Position numbers and translations under genes: made by a program. From Clostridia bacterium (GTDB lineage: Bacteria; Bacillota_A; Clostridia; Oscillospirales; CAG-272), in contig JAFSUU010000122.1 in NCBI GenBank assembly GCA_017445115.1, positions 1 through 64,000 on the forward strand: 64,000 bases of DNA, written 5' to 3'. Shown piece after piece: positions 16,992-26,163 of the stretch (position 1 is its first letter; every line of letters starts with the position of its first letter). The notes under the pieces are model-generated. The model made no database searches. It had not been told where the DNA came from and saw only the letters and a list, made by a program, of their open reading frames with translations.

Positions 16992-18514
16992 TTCTTCTTA
17001 CCCAGAGCGGGAATAAGTTTACCCGCGTATTTTTTGACAAGTCCTTTCTCATAATCGTTCATTACGAAGAAGTATGAGGTCAGAGAGTAGAGCAGAACGA
17101 ATACCGATCCGTAAGCCAGAAGTTCGAAGAGCCCTTTCAGAGGGAACAGCAGTTTGAGCGTGAGAGAGACAGCGATCGACGGAATGAACTTCAAAGCCAT
17201 TACGCCGATGTTTTTCCAGTATCCCTTGATATCGATTCCGCACTTCTTGCTGTAGTAGACGTTGAGTATCGCGATGTTCGCGAAAACGAGCGCTGAGGCG
17301 GTGCCGATCGCGCTTCCGACGCTTCCGTATTTTATCGCAAGAGGAATACTGATCCCTATATTGGCGATCGCCATTCCGAGTATGGTGAACGCCCTGAACC
17401 TGAACAGGTTTTTAGCCTTGACGATACTGATGGCAACGCTTTGCGTGATGGGGATCAGAGATGCGACGATCAGTATGACCGCGACGTAATACGACGTCTC
17501 GCAGTCGGCTCCGGAATGTATGATAACGAATTTGTGACCGAACATCACAAATCCGCAGGTGACAAGGAAAATGAGAAAGAACTGAAGACGGCTCGTCTTT
17601 ATGAATTCACGGTTCAGCGCGGAGTCACCCTCTTTCTTTTCCACCATCCGCGATATTTTCGGGAGCATGACTCCGGACAGTGCGGAGGAGAGCTGAAGTA
17701 CGAGCTGATTGTAGTTCGACGCCATTCCGTAAACGGTCACCTCGGTAGTTCCTTTCGCGATGCCGAGAATGATATGGTCGACTGACCAGTTCACTTTGTC
17801 GACGATCTCCGCTATGAATATGAACGCGGAGTACGAAGCCACCTCTTTGAAGATGCGCTTGTCGAACCCGATGAACTTTCCGCTGACGCCGAGACGCTTT
17901 TTGCAGTAAAAGTACGCCGAGAAGTTGCACGCGACGCTGATGACCGTCATGACGGATACCATCGCGATGGAATCCGCGCCGAGGATCAGTATCGGAAGCA
18001 TAATGAGCGGATTGAGCACCGCTTTCAGAATGACGAGTATCTTTGAAAATACGAATTTTTCGTGGGCGATGACGACCGATCCGTACATACTGAGAGGAAA
18101 GGTCAGCCCGAGATTGGCGGTGATGATCGCCATGATGATCCGCGCCTTCGGCAATTCTTCAGCCGTGAGGGAGTTTCCGAATATCGAACCGGTAAACAGC
18201 GTGATCACAAGTCCGAAGATGACTGCCGCGACCCCGATCACTTTGAAGATCAGGGAAAACATCCCGTGAAGCTTTTTTTCTTCTTCGAATCTTTCCGCGG
18301 CGCGGTATTTGGACGTGAAGACGACGATGCCGTTTCCGAACCCCAGATCCATCACGCTCATGTAGTTGATTATGGACGCCGCAAGTTCATACAGACCGAA
18401 CTCGGACGTGCCGAGAGCCCTCTTGACGATGGGGAGATATATGAGAGCGATCAGAGAGTTTACGGCGATGTATATGTAGGACAGAAGCGCGCCGGCGCGT
18501 CTCTGATTTACCAT
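16988..18514 (-). CDS. Polysaccharide flippase, Wzx/MATE-like (oligosaccharide flippase family)
   Basis: Integral membrane protein of 508 residues with about 14 hydrophobic segments. It begins with RAGALLSYIYIAVNSLIALIY and GTSEFGLYELAASII, typical of the polysaccharide-transporter branch of the MOP superfamily. It should move lipid-linked sugar units across the membrane. It overlaps the pyruvyltransferase by 7 nt upstream and the F420-type gene by 4 nt downstream, so all three are translationally coupled. No polymerase or glycosyltransferase is adjacent. Confidence 0.9.
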   Translation of the reverse strand: MVNQRRAGALLSYIYIAVNSLIALIYLPIVKRALGTSEFGLYELAASIINYMSVMDLGFGNGIVVFTSKYRAAERFEEEKKLHGMFSLIFKVIGVAAVIFGLVITLFTGSIFGNSLTAEELPKARIIMAIITANLGLTFPLSMYGSVVIAHEKFVFSKILVILKAVLNPLIMLPILILGADSIAMVSVMTVISVACNFSAYFYCKKRLGVSGKFIGFDKRIFKEVASYSAFIFIAEIVDKVNWSVDHIILGIAKGTTEVTVYGMASNYNQLVLQLSSALSGVMLPKISRMVEKKEGDSALNREFIKTSRLQFFLIFLVTCGFVMFGHKFVIIHSGADCETSYYVAVILIVASLIPITQSVAISIVKAKNLFRFRAFTILGMAIANIGISIPLAIKYGSVGSAIGTASALVFANIAILNVYYSKKCGIDIKGYWKNIGVMALKFIPSIAVSLTLKLLFPLKGLFELLAYGSVFVLLYSLTSYFFVMNDYEKGLVKKYAGKLIPALGKKK

Positions 18515-19722
18515 TTTGCGCCCTCCGGTCTTTCAAGCAATGATGAAAGCTCGTCTCCGGCGGAATCGGCGCGCGCGATGTAGTCCGGCATTACCGAATC
18601 GTAACGTGCGCGGATGGTATCCTCGTTCTTGACGATCGATCCGAAGAAGGCGTCGCAGAGAGCGGATTCCGAGCCGAGCTCCTGGACGGGAACGACGTAC
18701 CCCTCGTATGATCCGAAAATGTCTCTGGCGATACCTTTTGACTTGACTGAGTATCCCACGACGAGAGTGGGGATCTTCTGCGAATATGCGGCGATAGACG
18801 CGTGAGTGCGGGCGGCAACGAAGAAACGGCATTTCGATATTACGCCCTTGAGTTCTTCGGCGTTGCCGTCGCTGAAGATCCTGATCCTGTCGGATTTTCC
18901 GACGGCGTCCGACAGCTTTTTCGACGCTTCGGTGTCGTTTGACGTCTTGCAGATGACGTGAGAAACGAGAGCCACGTTGAAATCCGTGGTGTCGAGTATT
19001 TTTTTCACGAGCGCGGCGTAGCTTTTCAGAGTGGCGTCGCGGCTCGTTTCGTAATTCATGATAAGAGGGCTGATGTTGATCCCGACGATATCGCGGTCGT
19101 TATCGAACATGGGTTCTTTAGGCTCGACGGCCTTCAGCGTAAATGCCGGATCGGGACAAAGCTTCGCGTTTTTGAAGCCGAGTTTTTCAAAAGCCTCAAA
19201 GGTCAGGGATTCGCGCGCCGTGATGAGAGAAAAATCCTTCAGACCGCGTACCTTGTATTTGAACTTGTCCCCTTCGAGATATTTCGGATCTATCGAGCAT
19301 CCCCAAAGTACGGATCTTCCGCAGTATTTTCTCAGTTTGTTCGAAATGGTGGTCAGTTCGGCGCTTTTTCCGTATGAAAAAGAGTCTCCGCCGACTGAGA
19401 TCATAACGTCGGATTCTTTTGCGGCTTTGACGGTGTCCTTAAAGAAACGGGAGAACATCGGAATATTGTGAAGCACGGTGGACGCGGAGCCTACGAGAAG
19501 GCGGCGCTTTTCAAAAGTCAGATTGTTAAAGCTGTCCGAGTCGATGAAATCGATCCTTCCGTTTTCGCTGTCGATAAACTCAAGGTCTTCATGCGGACGA
19601 AGGGAGGAAACGGTAAAAGAAGCGTCGGGATATCTTTTGGATATGATACCCGAAATGGTTCTGATGATAGCTTCACAGCCGTGATTATATGAGGTGCCGT
19701 GATTGTATAACAATATCTTCAT
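18508..19722 (-). CDS. Polysaccharide pyruvyl transferase family protein
   Basis: The 404-residue protein begins MKILLYNHGTSYNHGCEAI, the family N-terminus. It carries DVMISVGGDSFSYG and DPAFTL in the middle and a C-terminal ARTHASIAAYSQKIPTLVVGYS block typical of CsaB/ExoV-like transferases, which attach ketal-pyruvate from PEP to cell-surface sugars. The ATG at 19720-19722 follows AAGGG. An in-frame start at 19800 would place a low-quality leader across the promoter and is rejected. First gene of the polysaccharide operon. Confidence 0.88.
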   Translation of the reverse strand: MKILLYNHGTSYNHGCEAIIRTISGIISKRYPDASFTVSSLRPHEDLEFIDSENGRIDFIDSDSFNNLTFEKRRLLVGSASTVLHNIPMFSRFFKDTVKAAKESDVMISVGGDSFSYGKSAELTTISNKLRKYCGRSVLWGCSIDPKYLEGDKFKYKVRGLKDFSLITARESLTFEAFEKLGFKNAKLCPDPAFTLKAVEPKEPMFDNDRDIVGINISPLIMNYETSRDATLKSYAALVKKILDTTDFNVALVSHVICKTSNDTEASKKLSDAVGKSDRIRIFSDGNAEELKGVISKCRFFVAARTHASIAAYSQKIPTLVVGYSVKSKGIARDIFGSYEGYVVPVQELGSESALCDAFFGSIVKNEDTIRARYDSVMPDYIARADSAGDELSSLLERPEGAKW

Positions 19723-19790
19723 TATATGACCCTTCCGCTTCGATAAAGAGTTTTTAAACGCACTTGAATTTAACAAACAATATTCAATAT

Positions 19791-19819
19791 ATTCTATCAT
19801 TATAGAGGTGCTTTGTCAA
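19791..19819 (-). promoter_or_regulatory. Promoter of the polysaccharide operon
   Basis: Minus strand TTGACA (19814-19819), 17-nt spacer, TAGAAT (19791-19796), with a ~65-nt leader. It faces away from the miaA promoter 34 nt further on. Confidence 0.75.
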
Positions 19820-19852
19820 TATACGTATGTTATAAAATAATCGTTAGTATTA

Positions 19853-19881
19853 TTGTAAAACTGTTAATAATATGTTATAAT
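19853..19881 (+). promoter_or_regulatory. Promoter of miaA
   Basis: TTGTAA (19853-19858), 17-nt spacer, TATAAT (19876-19881), about 40 nt before the miaA ATG. Confidence 0.75.
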
Positions 19882-19923
19882 GTTTGCGTGCCGAAGCAAA
19901 GTCACGTCGGATGGGGGGCGAAG

Positions 19924-20898
19924 ATGAAAAATACGTTTGTTGCAGTACTCGGCGCTACGGCGTCGGGCAAATCCGCCCTCGCATTGGCGCTTGCCTCGAA
20001 GTATAACGGCGAGATAGTGTCCTGCGATTCGATGCAGGTCTACAGAAAAATGGATATCGGCACCGCGAAGCCGACGGCGGAGGAAAGGCTCGCCGTGCCT
20101 CATCACATGATAGATACGGTCGGCCCGGACGAAGAGTTTTCCGCCGGAGATTATTCCGAACTCGCGGGGAAAGCGATAGAGGATATCTTCGGACGCGGAA
20201 AGCTTCCGATCGTCTGCGGCGGAACGTTCCTCTATCTCGACTCGCTGACAGAAGTGTCGTCGTACTCGGAGTCGTCGAAGGACGGCGCGCTCCGCGAAAA
20301 ACTTGCAAAGTTCGCATCGGAGCACGGCGCCGCCGCGCTTCACGCAAGACTTGAAGCGGTAGATCCCGAGTCCGCCGCGGCAATACACGAGAACAACGTC
20401 AAGCGCGTGATCCGCGCGATAGAGATCTTCGAGACCACCGGGACGCCGAAGAGCGTCTGGGACAAAAGATCGAAGGAGTCGGAGCCGAGGTTCGGCTGTG
20501 TGCGCCTCGCGATCCTCTATCACGACAGGGATCTTTTGTACCGCAGGATCGACGCGAGAGTTGACCGGATGATGGAGGAGGGGCTTCTCGGGGAAGCAAA
20601 GTCGCTTTACGAAGCCGGGTACCTCTCGCCGGACAAGATAGCGTCTCAGGCGATAGGATATAAAGAATTCATCGGTTATTTTGAGGGCGCATTGACGCTT
20701 GAGGAAGCGACAGAGAGCATCAAACAGTCGACGAGAAATTACGCGAAGCGCCAGCTCACGTGGCTCAGGCGTTATAAGGATCTGCGCGTCGTGTGGGGCG
20801 ACTCGGAGGACGGGAGACTTCGCGGCGCGCCGGATATTCTTTGCGACGCGACGGCGCTGCTTGAGGAAAGCGGAATAAAACCGGACGGAGAAAAATGA
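19924..20898 (+). CDS. miaA: tRNA dimethylallyltransferase
   Basis: Prenylates A37 of tRNAs that read U-starting codons. The 324 residues have the P-loop GATASGKS (about 8-15), DSMQVYRKMDIGTAKP, the PHHMID motif, GGTFLYLDSL and the C-terminal TRNYAKRQLTWLRR tRNA-binding signature. ATG 19924 was chosen because the family begins at MKNTFVAVLGAT. The in-frame extension to 19813 would run back through the promoter. The next gene starts 1 nt after the stop. Confidence 0.97.
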   Translation: MKNTFVAVLGATASGKSALALALASKYNGEIVSCDSMQVYRKMDIGTAKPTAEERLAVPHHMIDTVGPDEEFSAGDYSELAGKAIEDIFGRGKLPIVCGGTFLYLDSLTEVSSYSESSKDGALREKLAKFASEHGAAALHARLEAVDPESAAAIHENNVKRVIRAIEIFETTGTPKSVWDKRSKESEPRFGCVRLAILYHDRDLLYRRIDARVDRMMEEGLLGEAKSLYEAGYLSPDKIASQAIGYKEFIGYFEGALTLEEATESIKQSTRNYAKRQLTWLRRYKDLRVVWGDSEDGRLRGAPDILCDATALLEESGIKPDGEK

Positions 20899-20899
20899 T

Positions 20900-21316
20900 A
20901 TGAAAAAGATACTGATCATAGACGGCCAGGGCGGCAGAATAGGTAAGCTTATAGCGGAGCGCGCCGTGCTGATAGAGGGCGCGGAGGTCTACGTTGTCGG
21001 AACGAACAGCGTTGCAACTTCCGCGATGATCAAATCCGGCGCGAGGGGCGCGACGGGGGAGAACCCGGTCGTCGTTCTGTCGCGCGACGCCGACGTTATC
21101 GCCGGTCCGGTCGGGATCGTCATGGCGGATTCTATGCTCGGAGAGATCACGGAGAAAATGGCGTCGGCGGTATCGAGAAGCAGAGCCGAAAAAGTGCTCG
21201 TTCCCGTCTCTAAATGTCAGACTCATATCGCGGGAGCTAAGGAAACGTCCCTTTCCGCGCTTATCGACGACGCAGCCGCTAAGATCGAAAGAATACTTGA
21301 CGGGTGCGTCGAATGA
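20900..21316 (+). CDS. DUF3842 family protein
   Basis: 138-residue protein beginning MKKILIIDGQGGRIGKLI, a glycine-rich loop like a Rossmann start, then GTNSVATSAMIKSGA, GPVGIVMADSMLGEIT and CQTHIAGAKE. The pattern fits DUF3842, a small conserved Clostridia family of unknown function. It is coupled to miaA (1-nt gap) and precedes an ECF transporter gene by 60 nt, so one operon of three genes ends at the terminator 21941-21969. Confidence 0.85.
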   Translation: MKKILIIDGQGGRIGKLIAERAVLIEGAEVYVVGTNSVATSAMIKSGARGATGENPVVVLSRDADVIAGPVGIVMADSMLGEITEKMASAVSRSRAEKVLVPVSKCQTHIAGAKETSLSALIDDAAAKIERILDGCVE

Positions 21317-21376
21317 TCCCGAAAGTCTTTACAATGATCCGTCCGCTCGGCATCCTTCCCGCTCCGGAGAAACGTT

Positions 21377-21931
21377 ATGGCTGAAATGACAAAAAACAGA
21401 AAAAGACTGATGAAATTGATACTCGCCGCGTTCTTCATTGCGGCGGGGTATCTTCTCCCGTTCATAACGGGACATATACCGACGATAGGACAGCAGCTCT
21501 GCCCGATGCACATTCCCGTTCTTCTCTGCGGCTTTATCTGCGGACCGTTCTGGGGGCTTGCCGTCGGCGCGGTGCTTCCGATCCTTCGCTCGCTGACGCT
21601 CGGGATGCCTCCTATGTTTCCGAACGCGTTTGCGATGACGTTCGAGCTGGCGGCTTACGGACTTCTCGCCGGCGTTTTCAGAAAGGTCTTCCCGAGAAAA
21701 TATCCGTTCCTTTACGCCGAGCTCGTCCTCGCGATGATCGGCGGCCGTCTCGTGTGGGGCTTCGTCAAGTTCGCGATCGCGGGCTTTTCGGCGACGGAAT
21801 TTCCGTTCTCCGCGTTCATCGCGGGAGTTATCACCGGGTCGATACCGGGGATAATCATTCAGATCGTGCTCATACCTCCGCTCGTACTCCTTGCGGACAA
21901 ACTTCTGAAGAAGTATAAACTTGAAGACTGA
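21377..21931 (+). CDS. ECF transporter S component (substrate-binding membrane subunit)
   Basis: 184 residues with about six hydrophobic segments. It shows the loop GQQLCPMHIPVLLCGFICGPFWGL and then AVLPILRSLTLGMPPMFPNAFAMTFELAAYGLLAG, characteristic of S components of energy-coupling-factor importers for vitamins. The A and T subunits (EcfA, EcfT) are not in the window, so it must use shared group II modules. The vitamin cannot be deduced; no riboswitch is present upstream. Confidence 0.88.
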   Translation: MAEMTKNRKRLMKLILAAFFIAAGYLLPFITGHIPTIGQQLCPMHIPVLLCGFICGPFWGLAVGAVLPILRSLTLGMPPMFPNAFAMTFELAAYGLLAGVFRKVFPRKYPFLYAELVLAMIGGRLVWGFVKFAIAGFSATEFPFSAFIAGVITGSIPGIIIQIVLIPPLVLLADKLLKKYKLED

Positions 21932-21940
21932 CAGAACGAA

Positions 21941-21969
21941 AAAGGCTTCCGGCAAGACCGGAAGCCTTT
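21941..21969. terminator. Bidirectional terminator
   Basis: AAAGGCTTCCGG-caaga-CCGGAAGCCTTT followed by TTTTG on the plus strand and by a U-run on the minus strand. It ends the miaA operon (+) and the lipoprotein gene (-). Confidence 0.92.
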
Positions 21970-21988
21970 TTTGTTTTTCTGTGAAATA

Positions 21989-22753
21989 TCAGCCGACGAC
22001 CGTAACGCTCGTTACGTGCGGGTTGGATCCCTCATACCAGTAGAGGAAACCTTCGATGTCGATGACCTGACCGACCTCGAGAGCTTCAACTGCTTTGTAA
22101 ACTTCGGTGTCGGAGCCCGTGAGATAGAACTCAACGCAGAAGGCGTACTCAGCGTCGCCGAGAGTTGCCTTGAAGTAAAGGTCGTCCGTCTTCTCTTCAG
22201 CGTTCTTGTATGCGAACGCAGCGCCTGTCTCGTCGTATGCGGCGACTGTCAGACCCTTGAAGGATACGAACTGGTTCTGCTTTGTGATGAGTTCTTCCGT
22301 GCCGAGAAGAGCGGTAACGTCAAGAGCTTCTGCAACGTAAGTGTCAGCGCCTTCAACGAACTCGAATGTTGCGCCTTCAGCGATCTCAACTTCTCCGGAC
22401 CAAGCGGTCTTGAAGCCGGTGATGCGGATCTTCGTTCCGGGTGTGAGCTTTGCGTAGTCCTCTTCGGAGCAAGTCATATTGTATGCAAAGTAACCGCCGT
22501 CTTTATCCTGGAGATAAACGGTAGCTTTGTCTGCCCACCAGCTCTGCTTTGCCTGAACGTATGCTTCAACGACTACCGCGTCGTCAAGAGCGGCTGCGTC
22601 GTATTCAGCGTATGTCATAGCTTTTGCGCCGTCTTCTGTCGTATCGGGAGTCGTGTCGACGTTGCTTTCGGTTTCATTGTTTTCGGTCGAGCCGCACGCT
22701 GTCATAGCAAGAACCATAACGAGAGCGAGAACGATTACGATAAGTTTTTTCAT
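21989..22753 (-). CDS. Putative secreted lipoprotein
   Basis: 254 residues. A lipoprotein signal (MKKLIVIVLALVMVLAMTAC) puts the lipidated cysteine at 20. An acidic, Thr-rich linker follows to about residue 45, then two beta-rich halves with similar lay-out (...DKATVYLQDKDGGYFAYNM ... TPGTKIRITGFK and ...FKGLTVAAYDETGAAFAY ... EVGQVIDIEGFL). These look like tandem OB-fold-type domains, but no family was recognised. Codon use is that of an abundant protein. The ATG at 22753 was chosen over an in-frame upstream start at 22810 because it begins the signal peptide and follows AAAGGGG. Confidence 0.75.
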   Translation of the reverse strand: MKKLIVIVLALVMVLAMTACGSTENNETESNVDTTPDTTEDGAKAMTYAEYDAAALDDAVVVEAYVQAKQSWWADKATVYLQDKDGGYFAYNMTCSEEDYAKLTPGTKIRITGFKTAWSGEVEIAEGATFEFVEGADTYVAEALDVTALLGTEELITKQNQFVSFKGLTVAAYDETGAAFAYKNAEEKTDDLYFKATLGDAEYAFCVEFYLTGSDTEVYKAVEALEVGQVIDIEGFLYWYEGSNPHVTSVTVVG

Positions 22754-22812
22754 TGTTTTTATACCCCTTTCAAGATACAAACGGGAATCACCCCGGAAAT
22801 AATAACACATCT

Positions 22813-22840
22813 ATAATACACTTTTTTTCGGAAATGTCAA
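22813..22840 (-). promoter_or_regulatory. Promoter of the lipoprotein gene
   Basis: Minus strand TTGACA (22835-22840), 16-nt spacer, TATTAT (22813-22818). The -35 overlaps the stop of the upstream substrate-binding-protein gene. Confidence 0.7.
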
Positions 22841-24414
22841 GCCCCTGAATGTTTTTTCTTTTTGCTATTAATTTTATTCATCAAAACGTATATGCCCATC
22901 GCGACCCACGCGGTTCCGATAGCTGCGATGAGTACGACAGAAGCCGCGGGCAGACCTTCGGATTCAACGGTCTTGAGTCTGTAAAGAGACGCGACGTTTT
23001 CGTATAAATTTTCGATATACCCGTCGTCGACGGTCTGGCGGCGCCGAATCGATTTTGTCACTTCTTCTATCAGCTGTCCCGCCGCGTCGCGAAGGGAAGC
23101 AGATCCGTTGAACACGGGAGTTGTGAACGTGTTTTCCGTGTTTTCAAGCAGAAGCTTCGTCGCGTCGAGCTTGACTGAGTAGTGTTCGTCGCCGTCTTTG
23201 CCGGCGCCGGAGAGGTAGTCGACGTAATCGGGATTCACCCTCGCGCTCGTTGTCACCGGGACGTAGCCCTCGGTCTTCGAGTACGCGATCTGCACGCCGT
23301 CCGTCAGAAGGAATTCCGCAAACAGCCATGAGGCGAGCACCTCCTGCTTGTCTTCCTTATTGAAAATACAGACGGAAGGTCCTTGCGAGATCATTTTCGG
23401 CGAGGAAGGGTCGAGCTGAGGAACGGTCATCACCGCGGTCTCAAAATCAACTATCTTCTCCTCTGCGATGTCGACGAGCGGCGCGCCGGAGCCCATCCAG
23501 GTCGAACCCGCAGTACTGTCGACCGCAAAGATACACTGCCCGGCGTTCAAAAAGTTTGCGGGGTACCCCGTGATCTTGAACGTCGAGAAAGCACCGGCCT
23601 TCACGTGATCCGCTATATCGAGCAGAAAGCTTTTTGTGTCGTCGTTGAAGATCAGTATGTCGCCGTCCTCTTCCGAGTACGGGGCGTCCGCCTGACGCAG
23701 ATACTGTATCATCATATTGTCCGTGGACTTGTAAATGAAGGGTATCATCACGGTCTGTCCGTTGACGGCGAACGTGCCGTCGGCGTTCTTTTTCATCGCC
23801 GCTTCGGAGACCTCCCAGACGAAGTCCCACGTCAGCGTTTCGGGGAGCGTGTAACCGAGCTTTTCGACAAATGTCTTATTAATGTAGCACGCCTCGGTCG
23901 ACCTCATGTACGGCAGCGCGTAGAACGCTCCGCCGAGATATCCTTCTTCGAGAAATTCGGGTATGATCTCATCCTTTGACGGGCAGTCGAACTTCAGAAG
24001 GCTCCCGCCGAGACCGTACTCTTTGTCCGCCATCAGGGCGTCGAGCGGCGCCACGATGTTTTCTCCGGTCATATAAGTCGCGATATGGTCGGGGTACGTG
24101 ATGCACACGTTCGGCGTTGTTTTCGTCGCGATGTTCGTTATGACGTCGTTGTAAATATCGCCGTAATTCGTGTAGAATCTTACGTTGACCGTGACGTTCG
24201 GATAGAGAGCCTCAAAGTCATTTTTGGCTTTTGTATAAATTGCACTCTGGACCTTGTTCGTGTCGTTTTTCGCCCAGAAATTTATAGTGAAATGCCTCGA
24301 TTCGTCGAAGCTGTCGGGCACGTCGAAGTCCGAGAGAGCGCTCCTTCCGTGGCAGGAAGCAAAGAAAGTGATAAGGATCGCCGAGAGGATCAGAAACGAG
24401 ATGATCTTTTTCAT
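22837..24414 (-). CDS. ABC transporter extracellular solute-binding protein with C-terminal membrane helix
   Basis: 525 residues. The signal peptide ends in FASC (probable lipidation). A solute-binding-protein family 1 fold follows: INFWAKNDTNK, NDFEALYPNVTVNVRFY, NVCITYPDHIATYM, GGAFYALPYMRSTEACYINK, LTWDFVWEVSEAA and WLFAEFLLT. Carbohydrates are the usual ligands. Unusually, residues about 490-512 form a hydrophobic helix (ASVVLIAAIGTAWVAMGIYVLM) followed by a Lys-rich tail, so the protein may be anchored at both ends. It overlaps the upstream permease by 4 nt and is the last gene of the importer operon. The in-frame extension to 24633 is antisense-like and rejected. Confidence 0.88.
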   Translation of the reverse strand: MKKIISFLILSAILITFFASCHGRSALSDFDVPDSFDESRHFTINFWAKNDTNKVQSAIYTKAKNDFEALYPNVTVNVRFYTNYGDIYNDVITNIATKTTPNVCITYPDHIATYMTGENIVAPLDALMADKEYGLGGSLLKFDCPSKDEIIPEFLEEGYLGGAFYALPYMRSTEACYINKTFVEKLGYTLPETLTWDFVWEVSEAAMKKNADGTFAVNGQTVMIPFIYKSTDNMMIQYLRQADAPYSEEDGDILIFNDDTKSFLLDIADHVKAGAFSTFKITGYPANFLNAGQCIFAVDSTAGSTWMGSGAPLVDIAEEKIVDFETAVMTVPQLDPSSPKMISQGPSVCIFNKEDKQEVLASWLFAEFLLTDGVQIAYSKTEGYVPVTTSARVNPDYVDYLSGAGKDGDEHYSVKLDATKLLLENTENTFTTPVFNGSASLRDAAGQLIEEVTKSIRRRQTVDDGYIENLYENVASLYRLKTVESEGLPAASVVLIAAIGTAWVAMGIYVLMNKINSKKKKHSGA

Positions 24415-25253
24415 CCTTTCATACCTCCTCTCGAGACGCCCGCCATGATCTGCTTTCTGAAAATAAGGAAGAGGATTATCAGCGGTACGGAGATCGCGAC
24501 GACCGCCGCCATCATGGCGGGAATATTCTCCCTGCCGAATCCGTTCTCGCGTATCTCCTGGATACCGTTCGAGACGAGATAGTAATTCGGATCGTCGGTG
24601 ATGAGGCGCGGCCACACGTATGAGTTCCAGCACTCGATGACCTTGAGAATCGTCACCGTGACGATCGTCGGACGGCAGATCGGCACCATGACTTTGAACA
24701 GATATTTTATGTCGCCCGTCCCGTCGACTTTAGCCGCGAGATAGAGCTCGTCGGGTATTTGCGAGAAGTTTTCCTTAAGCAGATAGATATAGAATACCGA
24801 GGTGATCGACGGCAGTATCAGACCGAGGAAAGTGTTTCTCAGTCCGAGGTCGGTCACCGTGACGAAGTTCGTGATTATAACGAGCTCGTTCGGTATCATC
24901 ATCAGCGCGAGGAACGCCGTGAAGACGGCGTCGCGCCCCGCAAATTTGAGCCTTGAGAATGCGAACGCGGCGAGAATTATGACCGCGAGCATAAGCGCCG
25001 TCGTCACGACGGTAAAGATAAGGGTGTTCAGAAAATATTTTGCGAGCGGCACCGAGGTGAACGCTTCCTTGAAACTGTCGAACGCGGGAGACAGGGTGAA
25101 GAATTTCGGCACCGTCTCGGACGAATACTCGCCATAGCTCTTGAACGAGGTGAGTATCATCCAGTAGAACGGGAAGAGGACGATTATCCCCCACACCGAG
25201 AGGAAGAAATATATCACGGCGCTTGACAGCTTGAATTTTCTTTTCTTATTCAT
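24411..25253 (-). CDS. Carbohydrate ABC transporter permease (MalG/UgpE type)
   Basis: 280 residues with six predicted helices, starting in FFLSVWGIIVLFPFYWMILTSFK. The EAA loop is ELYLAAKVDGTGDIKYLFKVMVP, the contact site for the ATPase. The end is RKQIMAGVSRGGMKG, typical of this half of CUT1 importers. ATG 25253 is preferred to the TTG at 25268, which lies in the GAGGAGG ribosome site. Confidence 0.93.
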   Translation of the reverse strand: MNKKRKFKLSSAVIYFFLSVWGIIVLFPFYWMILTSFKSYGEYSSETVPKFFTLSPAFDSFKEAFTSVPLAKYFLNTLIFTVVTTALMLAVIILAAFAFSRLKFAGRDAVFTAFLALMMIPNELVIITNFVTVTDLGLRNTFLGLILPSITSVFYIYLLKENFSQIPDELYLAAKVDGTGDIKYLFKVMVPICRPTIVTVTILKVIECWNSYVWPRLITDDPNYYLVSNGIQEIRENGFGRENIPAMMAAVVAISVPLIILFLIFRKQIMAGVSRGGMKG

Positions 25254-25264
25254 ACCGCGCCTCC

Positions 25265-26158
25265 TCAATCATAGTATACGTGCTTTTTGCTGACGAGCAG
25301 GTTTATGCACGTTATGGTCAGAACTATGGCGAAGAGTATGATCGCCGCCGCCGAAGCGTAGGACGGGTATCCGCCGCTGTTGCCGTAGAGCATATCGTAG
25401 ACGTACCCGACTATCGTGTTCATCCCGGAGGCGTTCAGGTCCGTTCCGAAGAGCGCGACGGAATCGCTGTACGCCTTGAACGCGCCGATAAAGCCGGTGA
25501 TGATCAGATAGAAGAGCATCGGCGAGATCATCGGCAGAGTTATTTTCATAAAGACGCGGCGGCGCGAAGTTCCGTCTATCGCCGCGGCGTTATAGTAGTC
25601 CTGCTTGACGGAGGCGAGCGCCGACGTCAGAACGAGGATCTTGAACGGAAGGACTATCCACACCGTGTAGAAGCAGAGTACGAACATCTTTGCCCAGTAC
25701 GGTCCGTCAATAAAGTCGACGGAGCTCCCGCCGAAAAGGTTTATCAGTATGTTAACAAGACCCTCGGAGTACGGCGTCTTTTTGAAAAGGATCATAAAGA
25801 CGAGACCGACGGCGAGAGTGTTCGTCACGTACGGCAGGAAATACACCGTCTGGAAGAGTTCGCGCAGCTTTTTGATGGAAGAAAGCCCGAGAGAGATGAG
25901 GAGCGCAAGTCCGGTAGACACCGGAACGGTGATGATGACGAGAATAAACGTATTTTTGAGCGCCTGCAGGAAATACGGATCGCGAAGGACGTACGAAAAG
26001 TTGTTGAATCCCGTGCCCGTAAAGCTTTGAGAGGCGAAGTTGTAGCCTTCTTCAAACGAGTACACCACGACGTCGACGAGCGGATAGACGAGGAACACGC
26101 CGACGAACGCGAGCGCAGGCAGAAGGTACAGCCACCCTTTGAGGTTTCTGCTTTTCAT
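25265..26158 (-). CDS. Carbohydrate ABC transporter permease (MalF/UgpA type)
   Basis: 297 residues, beginning LKGWLYLLPALAFVGVFLVYPLVDVVVYSF as in UgpA-like permeases. The EAA motif is DYYNAAAIDGTSRRRVFMKITLP. It pairs with the MalG-type permease 11 nt downstream and follows the ATPase gene by 5 nt. Together they form a CUT1 sugar importer. Confidence 0.93.
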   Translation of the reverse strand: MKSRNLKGWLYLLPALAFVGVFLVYPLVDVVVYSFEEGYNFASQSFTGTGFNNFSYVLRDPYFLQALKNTFILVIITVPVSTGLALLISLGLSSIKKLRELFQTVYFLPYVTNTLAVGLVFMILFKKTPYSEGLVNILINLFGGSSVDFIDGPYWAKMFVLCFYTVWIVLPFKILVLTSALASVKQDYYNAAAIDGTSRRRVFMKITLPMISPMLFYLIITGFIGAFKAYSDSVALFGTDLNASGMNTIVGYVYDMLYGNSGGYPSYASAAAIILFAIVLTITCINLLVSKKHVYYD

Positions 26159-26163
26159 CTTAT

